Below are positions 54,480 to 62,749 of a stretch of DNA of 64,000 nt, piece by piece. Under the pieces are notes generated by a model, which worked only from the letters and a program-made list of their open reading frames with translations, searched no databases and was not told the DNA's origin. A program made the translations under genes and the position numbers. The stretch covers positions 1,426,001 to 1,490,000 of the forward strand of contig NZ_CP080203.1 of NCBI RefSeq assembly GCF_020424085.1, written 5' to 3'. Source of the stretch: Mycetocola spongiae. Its GTDB lineage: Bacteria; Actinomycetota; Actinomycetes; Actinomycetales; Microbacteriaceae. Numbering within the stretch: position 1 is the stretch's first letter; every line of letters starts with the position of its first letter.

Positions 54480-55784
54480 ATGAAGAAGAAAACCTCATCG
54501 GTGGAATTCACTGGCCAATTTATTGAAGACCAAGAAATGCTGGCAAGGCACCGCTCGGGAGCCCCCGAAGCCTTCAGCGAGATCTATCAGCGATATGAGG
54601 CGGCGGCCTTTTCTATCGCATTACGCTATACATCGTCCCAAACCGAGGCTCAAGACATTGTCCTCGAATCTTTTACTCGCATTCTTGAAGCGATTCGGCG
54701 AGGCAAGGGCCCAACCGTCTCTTTTAGCCATTATCTGCGCAGCACGGTGCGCAGCACGGCACTCCGCCTCCTTGATAAAAAATCCCTGGAGAGCACCCAT
54801 GCTCCCGAGGAGCTCACCGTCCTCGCCGAAGAAATATGGCGCAGAGATGCGGTCGACTACGCCTCCGAATTACCGGATGGCGCCGAGTGGTTGGCCGTCT
54901 CGTTTAACGCGCTCGAAGAGCTAGAACAACGTGTTCTCTGGCTGCGTGTCGTCGAGGGAATACCCTCCGTGGAAATCTCCAAGCAGCTCTCGATTACCCC
55001 GGTCCGGGCCACACGGATATACCAGCGTTCGATTCTGAAACTCAGGCGAGCCTTCGTCTACGACGCTGTACATAAGAGCGAGGACCCGGAATGTCTGTTA
55101 AACCGCGATCGCCTGCTCACCCTGATCACAAAACCCGATACCCCGCTCACGCGACATATCTGCGAATGCCCCACCTGCTCCGTCGTCGTAAAGCGACTGG
55201 GAGTCAGCGAACGCACTCTCCTCGCAGGCGTCGTGGTCGCGGGGCTCGTTGGTTCGGGATTCACCTTTGCGCCCCCCGCCGCGGTAGCCGCGGTACCGGT
55301 TTTTGGTGGGATACTCGCGACGTTTCTCAGCCTGCGCCTACCCACAAAAATTGCTATCGCCTCTGTCCCGATCGCGGTCGCGGCCGGGGGGATCTGGATA
55401 GCGCTCTCGACGCTGCCGGACGAAACCGTCGCCACTTCACACGCTCAAGTTGAGGTGATCCTCGGCCAGCCCGTCCCCGGCGCAGGCAACACGGAGAAAC
55501 TAATCTCGGTGGGTTCCTGTGATATCACCCGCGAAGCTACCGGTGAGGAAAGGGAACTCTGGCGCGTGAACGAATCCGGGGGGCGTTGTATCGCGCGCAT
55601 CTCCAAGCCTCACAGCGGGGAACTGCTCATTGACACGGCGGAGGCCCCCCATATTCGCACCGTGGAGATCGCAATAGCGGGTCTTTACAGCGTTACCCTC
55701 TCCGACGGGGAGGAACAGCGCTCCGCCGAAATATCGGTATCCCCGGAGCATCCGTATCATATTGAGCATTCGCGGGCCTCATGA
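54480..55784 (+). CDS. ECF sigma factor fused to zinc-finger anti-sigma-like and membrane domains
   Basis: 434 aa; AGAAGG lies about 8 nt before ATG 54480. Sigma region 2 covers about 15-95 (HRSGAPEAFSEIYQRYEAAAFSIALRYTSSQTEAQDIVLESF). Region 4 covers about 140-192 (LEELEQRVLWLRVVEGIPSVEISKQLSITPVRATRIYQRSILKLRR). Cys205 and H226-x3-C230-x2-C233 (RHICECPTC) match the HxxxCxxC core of the ZAS anti-sigma zinc finger. Hydrophobic segments lie at about 247-286 and 290-309, and an about 120-residue C-terminal domain is predicted outside. One polypeptide thus joins sigma factor, anti-sigma-like finger and membrane sensor, a layout described for a few actinobacterial ECF groups. It could be freed by proteolysis or act at the membrane. 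It follows the giant surface-protein gene and shares its lower GC. Confidence 0.85.
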   Translation: MKKKTSSVEFTGQFIEDQEMLARHRSGAPEAFSEIYQRYEAAAFSIALRYTSSQTEAQDIVLESFTRILEAIRRGKGPTVSFSHYLRSTVRSTALRLLDKKSLESTHAPEELTVLAEEIWRRDAVDYASELPDGAEWLAVSFNALEELEQRVLWLRVVEGIPSVEISKQLSITPVRATRIYQRSILKLRRAFVYDAVHKSEDPECLLNRDRLLTLITKPDTPLTRHICECPTCSVVVKRLGVSERTLLAGVVVAGLVGSGFTFAPPAAVAAVPVFGGILATFLSLRLPTKIAIASVPIAVAAGGIWIALSTLPDETVATSHAQVEVILGQPVPGAGNTEKLISVGSCDITREATGEERELWRVNESGGRCIARISKPHSGELLIDTAEAPHIRTVEIAIAGLYSVTLSDGEEQRSAEISVSPEHPYHIEHSRAS

Positions 55785-56302
55785 GCGTGGCTGAAGCCGC
55801 ACCGCGGAGTTTTGTGGGATGAGGGTGGACATGAGTTCGCGGTGCGGTATCGGGCCCCGCGAGGGCTCCACGGGAAGGGTGTAATCGGCAAGGCCCTCCC
55901 CCAGGGGCTTCGCGAGGATGTTCTGTGCGAGATAAGAACCCGTGATCCCGGCCTCCCGCGTACTGGGCCGGCGAGTAGCGCCTGAGATAACGGCGCAGCC
56001 GTGTGGCGGAGCAGGGACCGGGATATTCCCTCGTATATCGGGGCTGCGCGTTGCGTGGCTTCCGGCCCAAACCCCTCAGGGTCCCTTTTCCTCCGAGCGT
56101 GTTATTTCGGGGGAAAAGGGACCCGTGCCATTCCTGCCTTTTATGGACCCGGGATAAAACGAGGCCTGCCCCGTCATCCGGTCCTTGTTGTGCGGGGGCG
56201 GCTGTGCTCGGGGCGCCACTCGCCCAGAAAACTCGGGCATCCTGGCTCCGGCCGGCGCACTCCGGACGCGGTGTGAAAAATCCCGGAAACGCTCTCGACG
56301 GG
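55785..56302. other. 518-bp convergent gap without a gene
   Basis: Lies between the sigma factor gene and the convergent lactone oxidase gene. No open frame with family likeness or a ribosome binding site. It holds the inverted repeat at 56079-56124. Confidence 0.5.
56079..56124. repeat. 13-bp perfect inverted repeat, 20-nt loop
   Basis: GGGTCCCTTTTCC (56079-56091) and GGAAAAGGGACCC (56112-56124). It could be a transcription end for either convergent gene, though it lies about 180-300 nt from their stops. Confidence 0.5.
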
Positions 56303-57613
56303 CTAGGTGCCAAGCACCCGGCGCAGATAGTCGTTATTAAAGCGCCCCTCGGGATCCCATTCGGATCGCAGCCGCACAAAATCGGCGAGGTGCGGATATA
56401 CCGAGTGCAGGTATTCGGCCTCCGCCGTATGCATTTTGCCCCAGTGTGGCCGACCGCCGTGGGCGCGGAAAATCGCCTCCACGGCGCGAAAATATTCGCC
56501 GGGCTCGCTGCGGTAATACTGATGCACCGCGATATAGCCGGTCTGCCGGCCCTGCGCGGTGGAGAGCCAAATATCATCGGCCGCCGCTGAACGCACCTCC
56601 ACGGGGAAGGAAATCTTCCAGTCCCGGGCGGAGATCAGCGCCCGGATCTCGCGCAGAATCTCGGGGACCCGCTCCAGCTCCACCGCATATTCCATCTCCG
56701 CGAAGCGCACCGAACGCTCCGAGACAAAAACCCGATAGGAGGTGCCGGAAAACTCCCGGCTCGCGGTGAGCCTGGCGGCCACCCGGTTGATCGCCGGAAT
56801 GGTGCCCGGCAGGGCGGCGCCGAGGCGGCAGGTCGCGGCAAAAAAGCGGTTGGCCATGACGTGATCATCCACCCAGCCGCGCAGCCGTCCGAGCGGACGC
56901 GCGGGCTCATCCGGGGCGAGCCGGGTATTGGTTTTGGTCAGCACGGTATCGGTATGCGGGAACCAGAAAAACTCGAAGTGATCGGATGTGCGGGTGCGCT
57001 CCAGATAGCTCTCGATCACGTGGTCCACGGGTTCTCGCCGTTCCCGGGCGGCCAGCATAAAAGACGGAACACAGCGCAGCGTGATCTCCGAGAGGATCCC
57101 CAGGGCCCCGAGCCCGAGCCGGATCGCGGGGAGCGCGGACGGGTTATCTGTGTCGCTGACCTCGCGCACCTCGCCATCGGCACACACCACGCGCGCGGCG
57201 GCGAGGCTCGCGGACATGCCGCGCGCGGCCAGGCCCGTGCCGTGGGTGCCCGTGGCCAGGCTCCCGGCCAGACTCTGGCGATCGATATCGCCCATATTGG
57301 GCAGGGCCAGGCCGTGCTGGGCGAGCAGGGGGCCCACGCTGCTGAGCGGGGTACCCGCACCAAATGTGGCCAGGCCCGCGTCGGCATCCACCCGCAGCAG
57401 TCCGCTCAGCGCCGCGACATCCACCTGGATACCCTCGGTCAGCGCCACCCCCGAAAAACTATGCCGGGCCCCCACCGCCTTCACGGGCAGGCGCTCCTGA
57501 GCCGCGCGGCGCATAATCTGCGAGAGTTCGGCCTCGCTCAGGGCCGAGCGAGCCCGGACCGGGCGAAATACCTGGGTGCGTCCCCAGTTGGCCACGGGTG
57601 CCGGTGCGCTCAT
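56303..57613 (-). CDS. FAD-linked sugar-1,4-lactone oxidase (D-arabinono/L-gulono-lactone oxidase family)
   Basis: 436 aa. The FAD-binding domain has VKAVGARHSFSG with His51, the expected covalent FAD attachment residue, and GSLATGTHGTG. The C-terminal ALO domain ends with HWGKMHTAEAEYL and YLRRVLG, typical of aldonolactone oxidases and related alditol oxidases. It oxidises a sugar lactone or alditol using oxygen or another acceptor. Substrate is not clear. Its start overlaps the stop of the PLP-fold gene upstream by 4 nt, so the two work together; this pairing also occurs in other actinobacteria as I recall. Confidence 0.92.
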   Translation of the reverse strand: MSAPAPVANWGRTQVFRPVRARSALSEAELSQIMRRAAQERLPVKAVGARHSFSGVALTEGIQVDVAALSGLLRVDADAGLATFGAGTPLSSVGPLLAQHGLALPNMGDIDRQSLAGSLATGTHGTGLAARGMSASLAAARVVCADGEVREVSDTDNPSALPAIRLGLGALGILSEITLRCVPSFMLAARERREPVDHVIESYLERTRTSDHFEFFWFPHTDTVLTKTNTRLAPDEPARPLGRLRGWVDDHVMANRFFAATCRLGAALPGTIPAINRVAARLTASREFSGTSYRVFVSERSVRFAEMEYAVELERVPEILREIRALISARDWKISFPVEVRSAAADDIWLSTAQGRQTGYIAVHQYYRSEPGEYFRAVEAIFRAHGGRPHWGKMHTAEAEYLHSVYPHLADFVRLRSEWDPEGRFNNDYLRRVLGT

Positions 57614-58833
57614 AAAAATGCCTTTCCCTCTCCGCGATAGGTGGGAACCACACCGATCACGCGGGTGCCCGATACCAGCTGCAGTTCACTCACGCGCTCG
57701 CAGGTTTCACCCGCCTTGGCCGGGCGGAACCATACCCGCGATCCGTGCGGCAGGCTGGGCAATCCGCGCAGCGGCGTCTGCACCTCCCCCGCGCCCTCGC
57801 TCCCCACCAGGCTCAGCCCCGCGGGCCATACCGGGATGGGAAGTCGATCGGGTGCGCCCGGGCCGGAGGCGATCCAGCCGCCCCCGAGTACCGTGGAGAT
57901 CCCGTCCGCGGGACGACGCACCACCTCGCCGGCAAAACCAAACGCGGGCAGCGGTCGAAAGCGCGAATAGTGGTCAAAGAGGTGCGGGCCGTAGAGCCCG
58001 CTGCCGGCCGCGAGCTCGGTGAGCGAGGGATCGGCGGTGCTCAGCTCCAGGGAACCGGTGCCACCACCGTTAATAAACTCCGGGGTGATCTCGGAGCGCA
58101 GCGCGGCGATAAGCACACGCCGCCGCTCCTGCACCCGCGGCCAGACCAGGGCCTGCATCGCGGAGACCAGGGCGCCGCGCACGGGGCGTCCCGGGGGTGC
58201 GTTTCCGACCCCGGCGATCTGCGCCTCATAGCTCATCGCCCCGATCAGCCGGAAGCCGGGCCGCGCGGCGATCTCCCGCGCGAGTGCCAGCACCTGCTCG
58301 GGATGGCGGATGGGCGAGCGCCAGACGCCGAGCCGCGGCAGCAGCGGCACGTCCTCCGCCGCATCGAGGTCCATGGCCACCCGGATCTCGGCGTGCCCGG
58401 AGCCCAGCACGGCATCCACGGCGTCCAGGTGCGCGATATCGTCCACCATGATGCAGACGCGTTCACGCAGCGTCTCGGAGGCGCCCAGGCGCGCGAAGGC
58501 CTCCCGATCTAGGGAGGGATAGGCCACCAAAATATCGGTAAATTCCTCGGCCAGCCACAGGGCCTCGGGCAGGCTAAACGCGAGGATTCCCGAAAACCCG
58601 GGAATCTCCAGCACGGTGCGGATCAGGTCCCGGCTGCGCACCGATTTACTCGCCACCCGGATGGGCTTGCCGCCGGCCCGGGCCACCAGGTTATGGGCGT
58701 TGGCGATAAACGCGTCGATATCCACGGCCAGCAGGGGCGCGGCGATCTCCCGGGTCGCGGCATCCATCCGGGCCCAACGCTGTGCCGCCGCCTCGGCCAT
58801 CTGTGCGGATTTTGGTGGTGTCTGTCTGGTCAT
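57610..58833 (-). CDS. Alanine racemase-fold (type III PLP) amino acid deaminase/aldolase-like protein
   Basis: 407 aa. The N-terminal TIM barrel has Lys63 in RVASKSVRS as PLP Schiff-base lysine and LLAVDIDAFIANAH before it. GAMSYEAQIAGVG and FINGGGTGSLE line the phosphate site. The C-terminal beta domain resembles D-threonine aldolase/D-serine deaminase; where I expect a metal His near FRxxKAGE, this protein has Pro (WFRPAKAGE). The enzyme may act on a D-amino acid; substrate unknown. It precedes and overlaps the lactone oxidase. Confidence 0.85.
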   Translation of the reverse strand: MTRQTPPKSAQMAEAAAQRWARMDAATREIAAPLLAVDIDAFIANAHNLVARAGGKPIRVASKSVRSRDLIRTVLEIPGFSGILAFSLPEALWLAEEFTDILVAYPSLDREAFARLGASETLRERVCIMVDDIAHLDAVDAVLGSGHAEIRVAMDLDAAEDVPLLPRLGVWRSPIRHPEQVLALAREIAARPGFRLIGAMSYEAQIAGVGNAPPGRPVRGALVSAMQALVWPRVQERRRVLIAALRSEITPEFINGGGTGSLELSTADPSLTELAAGSGLYGPHLFDHYSRFRPLPAFGFAGEVVRRPADGISTVLGGGWIASGPGAPDRLPIPVWPAGLSLVGSEGAGEVQTPLRGLPSLPHGSRVWFRPAKAGETCERVSELQLVSGTRVIGVVPTYRGEGKAFL

Positions 58834-58929
58834 CGTTTACCAATTCCCACTGGGTCCAGCAGAAATCCTGGCAGATTCACGCGGACGAAAGTCCAAAATC
58901 ACGATCGAGCCGGAAGGCCGTCGACCGCT

Positions 58930-59907
58930 CTACGAGGGCTGAAACAGATCTCTGAGAATCTCAACCCGCCCCTGTGATGTATATCGAGCGTAGTCGCCAC
59001 GCGGCAGTTCGCCAAGCACCGGAATAATCCGGGCCCAGCGGCGACGGGGAAGTGCCGCCCGAAAGGCCTCCACCCGCAGTTTGCCTCGGGCTGCTTCACG
59101 CACGGGAGCCGCAAAAAGCGCGGGACGTGCTTCCAGATAGTTCACCAGCTCCGCGGTTCGTCGCTCCAAAACCACATTTCGTTCACCCCGCGGGCTCAAT
59201 ACCCGCTTGGTCTTCACCCACACGGTGGGACGTCTCACACCAATCGCGTTCTGATCGTGAATGCGATAGGCCATCAGCGGCTTTTCGATGATCCCAATAC
59301 GGTTTTCTGCCGCAGCAATGATGGCGAGCCACTCATCGTGCAACCAATCACTCGGGATAGGTGCGGCACGCGTCCAAAGACTACGGCGAAATGCCACCGT
59401 CATTCCGGTGGCAAGATTCCGCCGCAAAAACGGGCCGAATGCGTGCCCCTCGTGAATCTGTTGGCGCTCCGATTCGGTTACCGGCAGTGTTTCGAAGAGT
59501 GTTGTATCGAGGGAACCATCCTGCCCATCGATGAGATCCGCGTCGCCAAACAGCAGATCAACTTCGGGCTGGGCAATAAACGCCTGCACGGCCGTTTCGA
59601 CGCGAGTGGGGTACCAATAATCATCCTGATCCGCGAGGATGACGATGGGATGCGTGGCCGCTTCTATGGCGGCCGAGAAGTTCCCCCGGACCCCCAGCTT
59701 GCGGTCGTGCCGAAGTATGCGAAGCGGCACGCTATCGGAGACCGTGGCGATCGCTAATGCGATGGTGTCGTCCCGGGATCCGTCATCGGAAAGGATGATC
59801 TCGGCGGGGAGAATCGTCTGCGAACAGATGCTTCGAAGCTGGGCCTCAATGTATCGCGCCCCGTTATACGTGGCGAGAGCGACAGAAACCGCGGGGGTCC
59901 TTTGCAC
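58930..59907 (-). CDS. Glycosyltransferase family 2, rhamnosyltransferase-like
   Basis: 325 aa from GTG 59907, preceded by GGGAGGAATTGAC; the longer frame to 59940 lacks a site. VSVALATYNGARYIEAQLRSICSQT, ILSDDGSRDDT and ILADQDDYWYPTRV (nucleotide-sugar and metal-binding DxD-like) mark a GT-A fold enzyme like those that add rhamnose or other deoxysugars to lipid-linked glycans. No membrane helix is seen. It is divergent from the next glycosyltransferase. Confidence 0.92.
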   Translation of the reverse strand: MQRTPAVSVALATYNGARYIEAQLRSICSQTILPAEIILSDDGSRDDTIALAIATVSDSVPLRILRHDRKLGVRGNFSAAIEAATHPIVILADQDDYWYPTRVETAVQAFIAQPEVDLLFGDADLIDGQDGSLDTTLFETLPVTESERQQIHEGHAFGPFLRRNLATGMTVAFRRSLWTRAAPIPSDWLHDEWLAIIAAAENRIGIIEKPLMAYRIHDQNAIGVRRPTVWVKTKRVLSPRGERNVVLERRTAELVNYLEARPALFAAPVREAARGKLRVEAFRAALPRRRWARIIPVLGELPRGDYARYTSQGRVEILRDLFQPS

Positions 59908-59979
59908 GTCAATTCCTCCCAGGGGACATCCTACGAACACCCCATGATAGTCGAATTGATTGCCTGCTATCGTGGCATA

Positions 59980-60864
59980 ATGCCCCTCGACATTATGTTG
60001 CCCTTTTATGGCGATTTTGGTCAGTTCAAGGAAGCCGTGTCGAGCGTACTAGCGCAGACCGATCCCAACTGGCGGCTGGTCATCATCGACGATCAGTATC
60101 CCGACCCTCGTCCCGGCGAATGGGCTCAGGCCCTCGACGATGAGCGAATCACATATCAACGCAATGAGGTAAACCTACGAATTAGTGGAAACTTCAACGA
60201 AAGTATCCGCCTCATTGCCAACGATCACGCCGTAATTCTGGGCTGCGACGATATCCTCCTTCCGGAATACGTCTCTCGAGTGTCTGCTCTCATTGCGGAG
60301 TACCCGCAGGCAGCACTCATCCAGCCCGGGGTCGAAGTCATCGATTCCTCCGGCACGGTTGTATTACCGTTGGCCGACCGGATCAAGGCCTGGTGTCGTC
60401 CCCGAGGAACCGGCACCCGGCTCCTTTCCGGGGAGCGACTAGCGACCAGCCTGTTACGGGGTAATTGGCTCTATTTCCCTTCCCTCGTCTGGCGAGCGGA
60501 TGTCTTTGAATCACGTCGGTTCCGCAGCGACCTTGATGTCGTCCAGGACCTCGACATGATCATGAGTATCGTGGAGGCGGGTGAGTCGCTTCTTGTGGAT
60601 GAAAAAATAGTTTTTCAATACCGGCGCCACGAGGAGTCTCTGTCGGCTAAGCGAGGCCCCGATGGGAAAAAGTTCATTGAGGAACGATTGGTCTTTCGCG
60701 AGACCGCCGAGCGAGCTCGACTCCTCGGCTGGTCACGCACTCGCCGTGCGGCGCGATTGCGGATTACCTCTCGGGCAAACTCGCTGAGCGAAGTTCCTGT
60801 CGCGATTAAACTGCGTTCCGGTGCGGCCGTGAAATCACTTCTTCGGCACACTTTTGGGCGCTAG
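59980..60864 (+). CDS. Glycosyltransferase family 2
   Basis: 294 aa from ATG 59980, which starts right at the first strand (PLDIMLPFYGDFGQFKEAVSSVLAQTDPNWRLVIIDDQYPD). An upstream ATG at 59944 would add 12 residues; neither has a Shine-Dalgarno. AVILGCDDILLPEYVS is the DxD region, and a QPGVEVID loop follows. A cytosolic GT-A enzyme, probably for a surface glycan. Codon use is less GC-biased than the core genes. Acceptor unknown. Confidence 0.88.
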   Translation: MPLDIMLPFYGDFGQFKEAVSSVLAQTDPNWRLVIIDDQYPDPRPGEWAQALDDERITYQRNEVNLRISGNFNESIRLIANDHAVILGCDDILLPEYVSRVSALIAEYPQAALIQPGVEVIDSSGTVVLPLADRIKAWCRPRGTGTRLLSGERLATSLLRGNWLYFPSLVWRADVFESRRFRSDLDVVQDLDMIMSIVEAGESLLVDEKIVFQYRRHEESLSAKRGPDGKKFIEERLVFRETAERARLLGWSRTRRAARLRITSRANSLSEVPVAIKLRSGAAVKSLLRHTFGR

Positions 60865-60906
60865 CCACAGCTTAAACGCATAAACTCCGCATCCTTAAAC
60901 CCTGGA

Positions 60907-60912
60907 TAAGAT
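60907..60912 (+). promoter_or_regulatory. -10 box for leaderless start of the polyprenyl-phosphate glycosyltransferase gene
   Basis: TAAGAT lies exactly 7 nt before ATG 60920; no Shine-Dalgarno is present. No -35 is recognised. Confidence 0.45.
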
Positions 60913-60919
60913 AGGCCAT

Positions 60920-61660
60920 ATGATTACCGCACCGACCAATCCCCTTATTGTGCTTCCGGCGTATAACGAAGAGGAAGCACTCGGGGATGTTCTTCGGGAG
61001 ATCCAGGCCAAGCTCGGCGCTATCCCTTGCCTGGTTATTGACGATGGTTCCGCGGACCGCACAAGCGAGGTGGCCCGCGACGCAGGAGCCCTCGTGGCAA
61101 CGTTGCCGCTGAACCTCGGAGTGGGCGGCGCCATGCGGGTTGGCTTTCGCTATGCCCTGGAAAACGGCTATGACTGCGTCGTGCAGATAGATGCAGACGG
61201 TCAGCATGACCCAAGCGCGCTTCCCCAGCTCATCGCGGGTCTCGCCAACGCCGATATCGTCATCGGCGCACGGTTTGCGGGAGAGGGCGAGTATTCGGTA
61301 CGCGGCCCTCGGCGCTGGGCAATGAAGGTGCTGTCGGCAATACTCAGCAAAATCTGCGGGACCAAGCTGACCGATACAACCAGCGGCTTTAAATCCACGG
61401 GCCCCCGGGCCCTGAGACTATTCGCGAAGCACTATCCCGCAGAATACCTCGGAGACACGATCGAAGCTCTGGTGATTGCAGCACGGGCAGGATGTGTTGT
61501 CCATCAGGTCCCGGTTTCGATGAGGCCCCGTGCGGGAGGCGTGCCCTCACATAACCCGATCAAGGCGGCGATCTACCTCGGTCGCGCTTTCATCGCCCTG
61601 CTCTTCGCGATGATTCGCCCGCCCATCTCGATTGCCTCGACTGAAGGAAAACTCTCGTGA
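60920..61660 (+). CDS. Polyprenyl-phosphate (dolichyl-P-mannose synthase-like) glycosyltransferase, GT2
   Basis: 246 aa. PLIVLPAYNEEEALGDVL, LVIDDGSADRTSEVA and VVQIDADGQHDPSAL (DxD at about 88-94) are the DPM1-like GT2 motifs. IVIGARFAGEGEYSVRGPRRWAMKVLS follows, and the C-terminus is hydrophobic (AFIALLFAMIRPP). It probably loads a sugar onto polyprenyl phosphate for flipping. The next gene (DUF2304) overlaps by 4 nt, a common pairing. Confidence 0.92.
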   Translation: MITAPTNPLIVLPAYNEEEALGDVLREIQAKLGAIPCLVIDDGSADRTSEVARDAGALVATLPLNLGVGGAMRVGFRYALENGYDCVVQIDADGQHDPSALPQLIAGLANADIVIGARFAGEGEYSVRGPRRWAMKVLSAILSKICGTKLTDTTSGFKSTGPRALRLFAKHYPAEYLGDTIEALVIAARAGCVVHQVPVSMRPRAGGVPSHNPIKAAIYLGRAFIALLFAMIRPPISIASTEGKLS

Positions 61661-62076
61661 CCTGGCTCCCCCATCTGCTTGCGATTTTTGCGGCGCTCCT
61701 GATACTCGTCCTGGTTATCGAAATGCTCCGTCGTCGCAGACTAAAAGAACGCCATGCGACCTGGTGGCTTCTCGCCGGTACCATTGCGCTGGTTGCTAGT
61801 CTGGCCCCGAGCACTCTGGAGTGGTTTTCCGGAGTACTCGGCATCACGATCCCTCTGAACCTGGTATTTTTTGCGTGCGCAGCGGTACTTTTCCTCGTGT
61901 GTCTCCAGCACAGTTCCGAGCTGTCGACCCTTGAGGAAAACGTACGGGTGCTTACCGAGGAGAGCGCACTTCATCAGATGCGCCTGGTTGCCCTGGAATC
62001 GGCGTTAGGTGAGCAGAGCCCGCGGGCAGATATCGAGCTCCCCAGCGAACGGGAGACCCCGGGCGCCGAGGACTAA
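61657..62076 (+). CDS. DUF2304 domain-containing small membrane protein
   Basis: 139 aa from GTG 61657. Three membrane helices (about 4-22, 33-52 and 60-85) precede a coiled-coil-like helix (SELSTLEENVRVLTEESALHQMRLVALESAL). DUF2304 genes regularly follow DPM1-like glycosyltransferase genes; the protein may anchor or assist the enzyme. Function unproven. Confidence 0.88.
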   Translation: MTWLPHLLAIFAALLILVLVIEMLRRRRLKERHATWWLLAGTIALVASLAPSTLEWFSGVLGITIPLNLVFFACAAVLFLVCLQHSSELSTLEENVRVLTEESALHQMRLVALESALGEQSPRADIELPSERETPGAED

Positions 62077-62086
62077 CGGCGCCTCC

Positions 62087-62141
62087 GGGCACCTCGCGGG
62101 CAGAACGCGGGCACCTCGCGGGCACAACGCGGGCACAACGC
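62087..62141 (+). repeat. 22-bp direct repeat, 2.5 copies
   Basis: GGGCACCTCGCGGGCAGAAC type unit at 62087-62108, repeated at 62109-62130 and half again at 62131-62141 (an 11-nt subunit). It lies just after the DUF2304 stop and before a hairpin. Confidence 0.65.
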
Positions 62142-62172
62142 GCCCCAGAGCCTCGGAGAGGCTCTGGGGCGC
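62140..62172. terminator. Hairpin after the DUF2304 gene
   Basis: GCGCCCCAGAGCCTC (62140-62154) pairs perfectly with GAGGCTCTGGGGCGC (62158-62172) around GGA. No T-run follows. Confidence 0.6.
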
Positions 62173-62721
62173 CGCCCGGGCCGCAGCGCGCCGGCTTTCA
62201 CACCGACGCGCCCGCGGCACCCGGCGAGGGACCTCATCTGCTGACAACGCTCCCTTCCTCGGGCCGAGCACCGTGCCTGGCCATACGGAGTTTCCCGGAG
62301 TCGTCGGTATCCGCGCTCAACGAGATTTCGCCTCAGGCTCGCTCGCCCGTGTCCGATCCAGTTTCCTACCGACGTCGCAGAAAGAATAAACGCGAGCCGA
62401 GACCGTAAGCAACGGTTGCTCAACCGGACACACGCTAGATAACTCGTCTCCGTCGTCTATGCGATCGACGGGTTGGGCTATTGCGGTCCCGGCTCACCTG
62501 GACGATTATCGCGAGCGCCGTTTTCGCGCCGGGGTACACCGGCCTTGCGTATTCGCCACGCCACGCAAACCGCCGCCGTCCGCCTCCCTAAGGGCCAGAA
62601 AACGGCGTCCCGTGGATTCGATAGGCACCCGGCTATATCGGGTCCCACGGGCGCGGTGTCAACAGACTATTGCCGGCACAACTGCATCGGGTCATAGGCC
62701 CGGCACCCGCCCGGGCAAGAC
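62173..62721. other. About 550-bp convergent gap without a gene
   Basis: Small open frames lack ribosome binding sites and family likeness. AGCAAC-g-GTTGCT (62408-62420) is a short inverted repeat. Nothing else is recognised. Confidence 0.45.
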
Positions 62722-62748
62722 GCCGAGGAGCCTCGACGAGGAGCCTCG
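62722..62748 (-). terminator. Cruciform-like hairpin after the flippase gene (- strand)
   Basis: CCGAGG...CCTCGG outer arms with an inner CCTCG-T-CGAGG, directly after the stop (62750-62752). GAGGAGCCTCG also occurs twice as a direct repeat. No T-run. Confidence 0.5.
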
Positions 62749-62749
62749 G

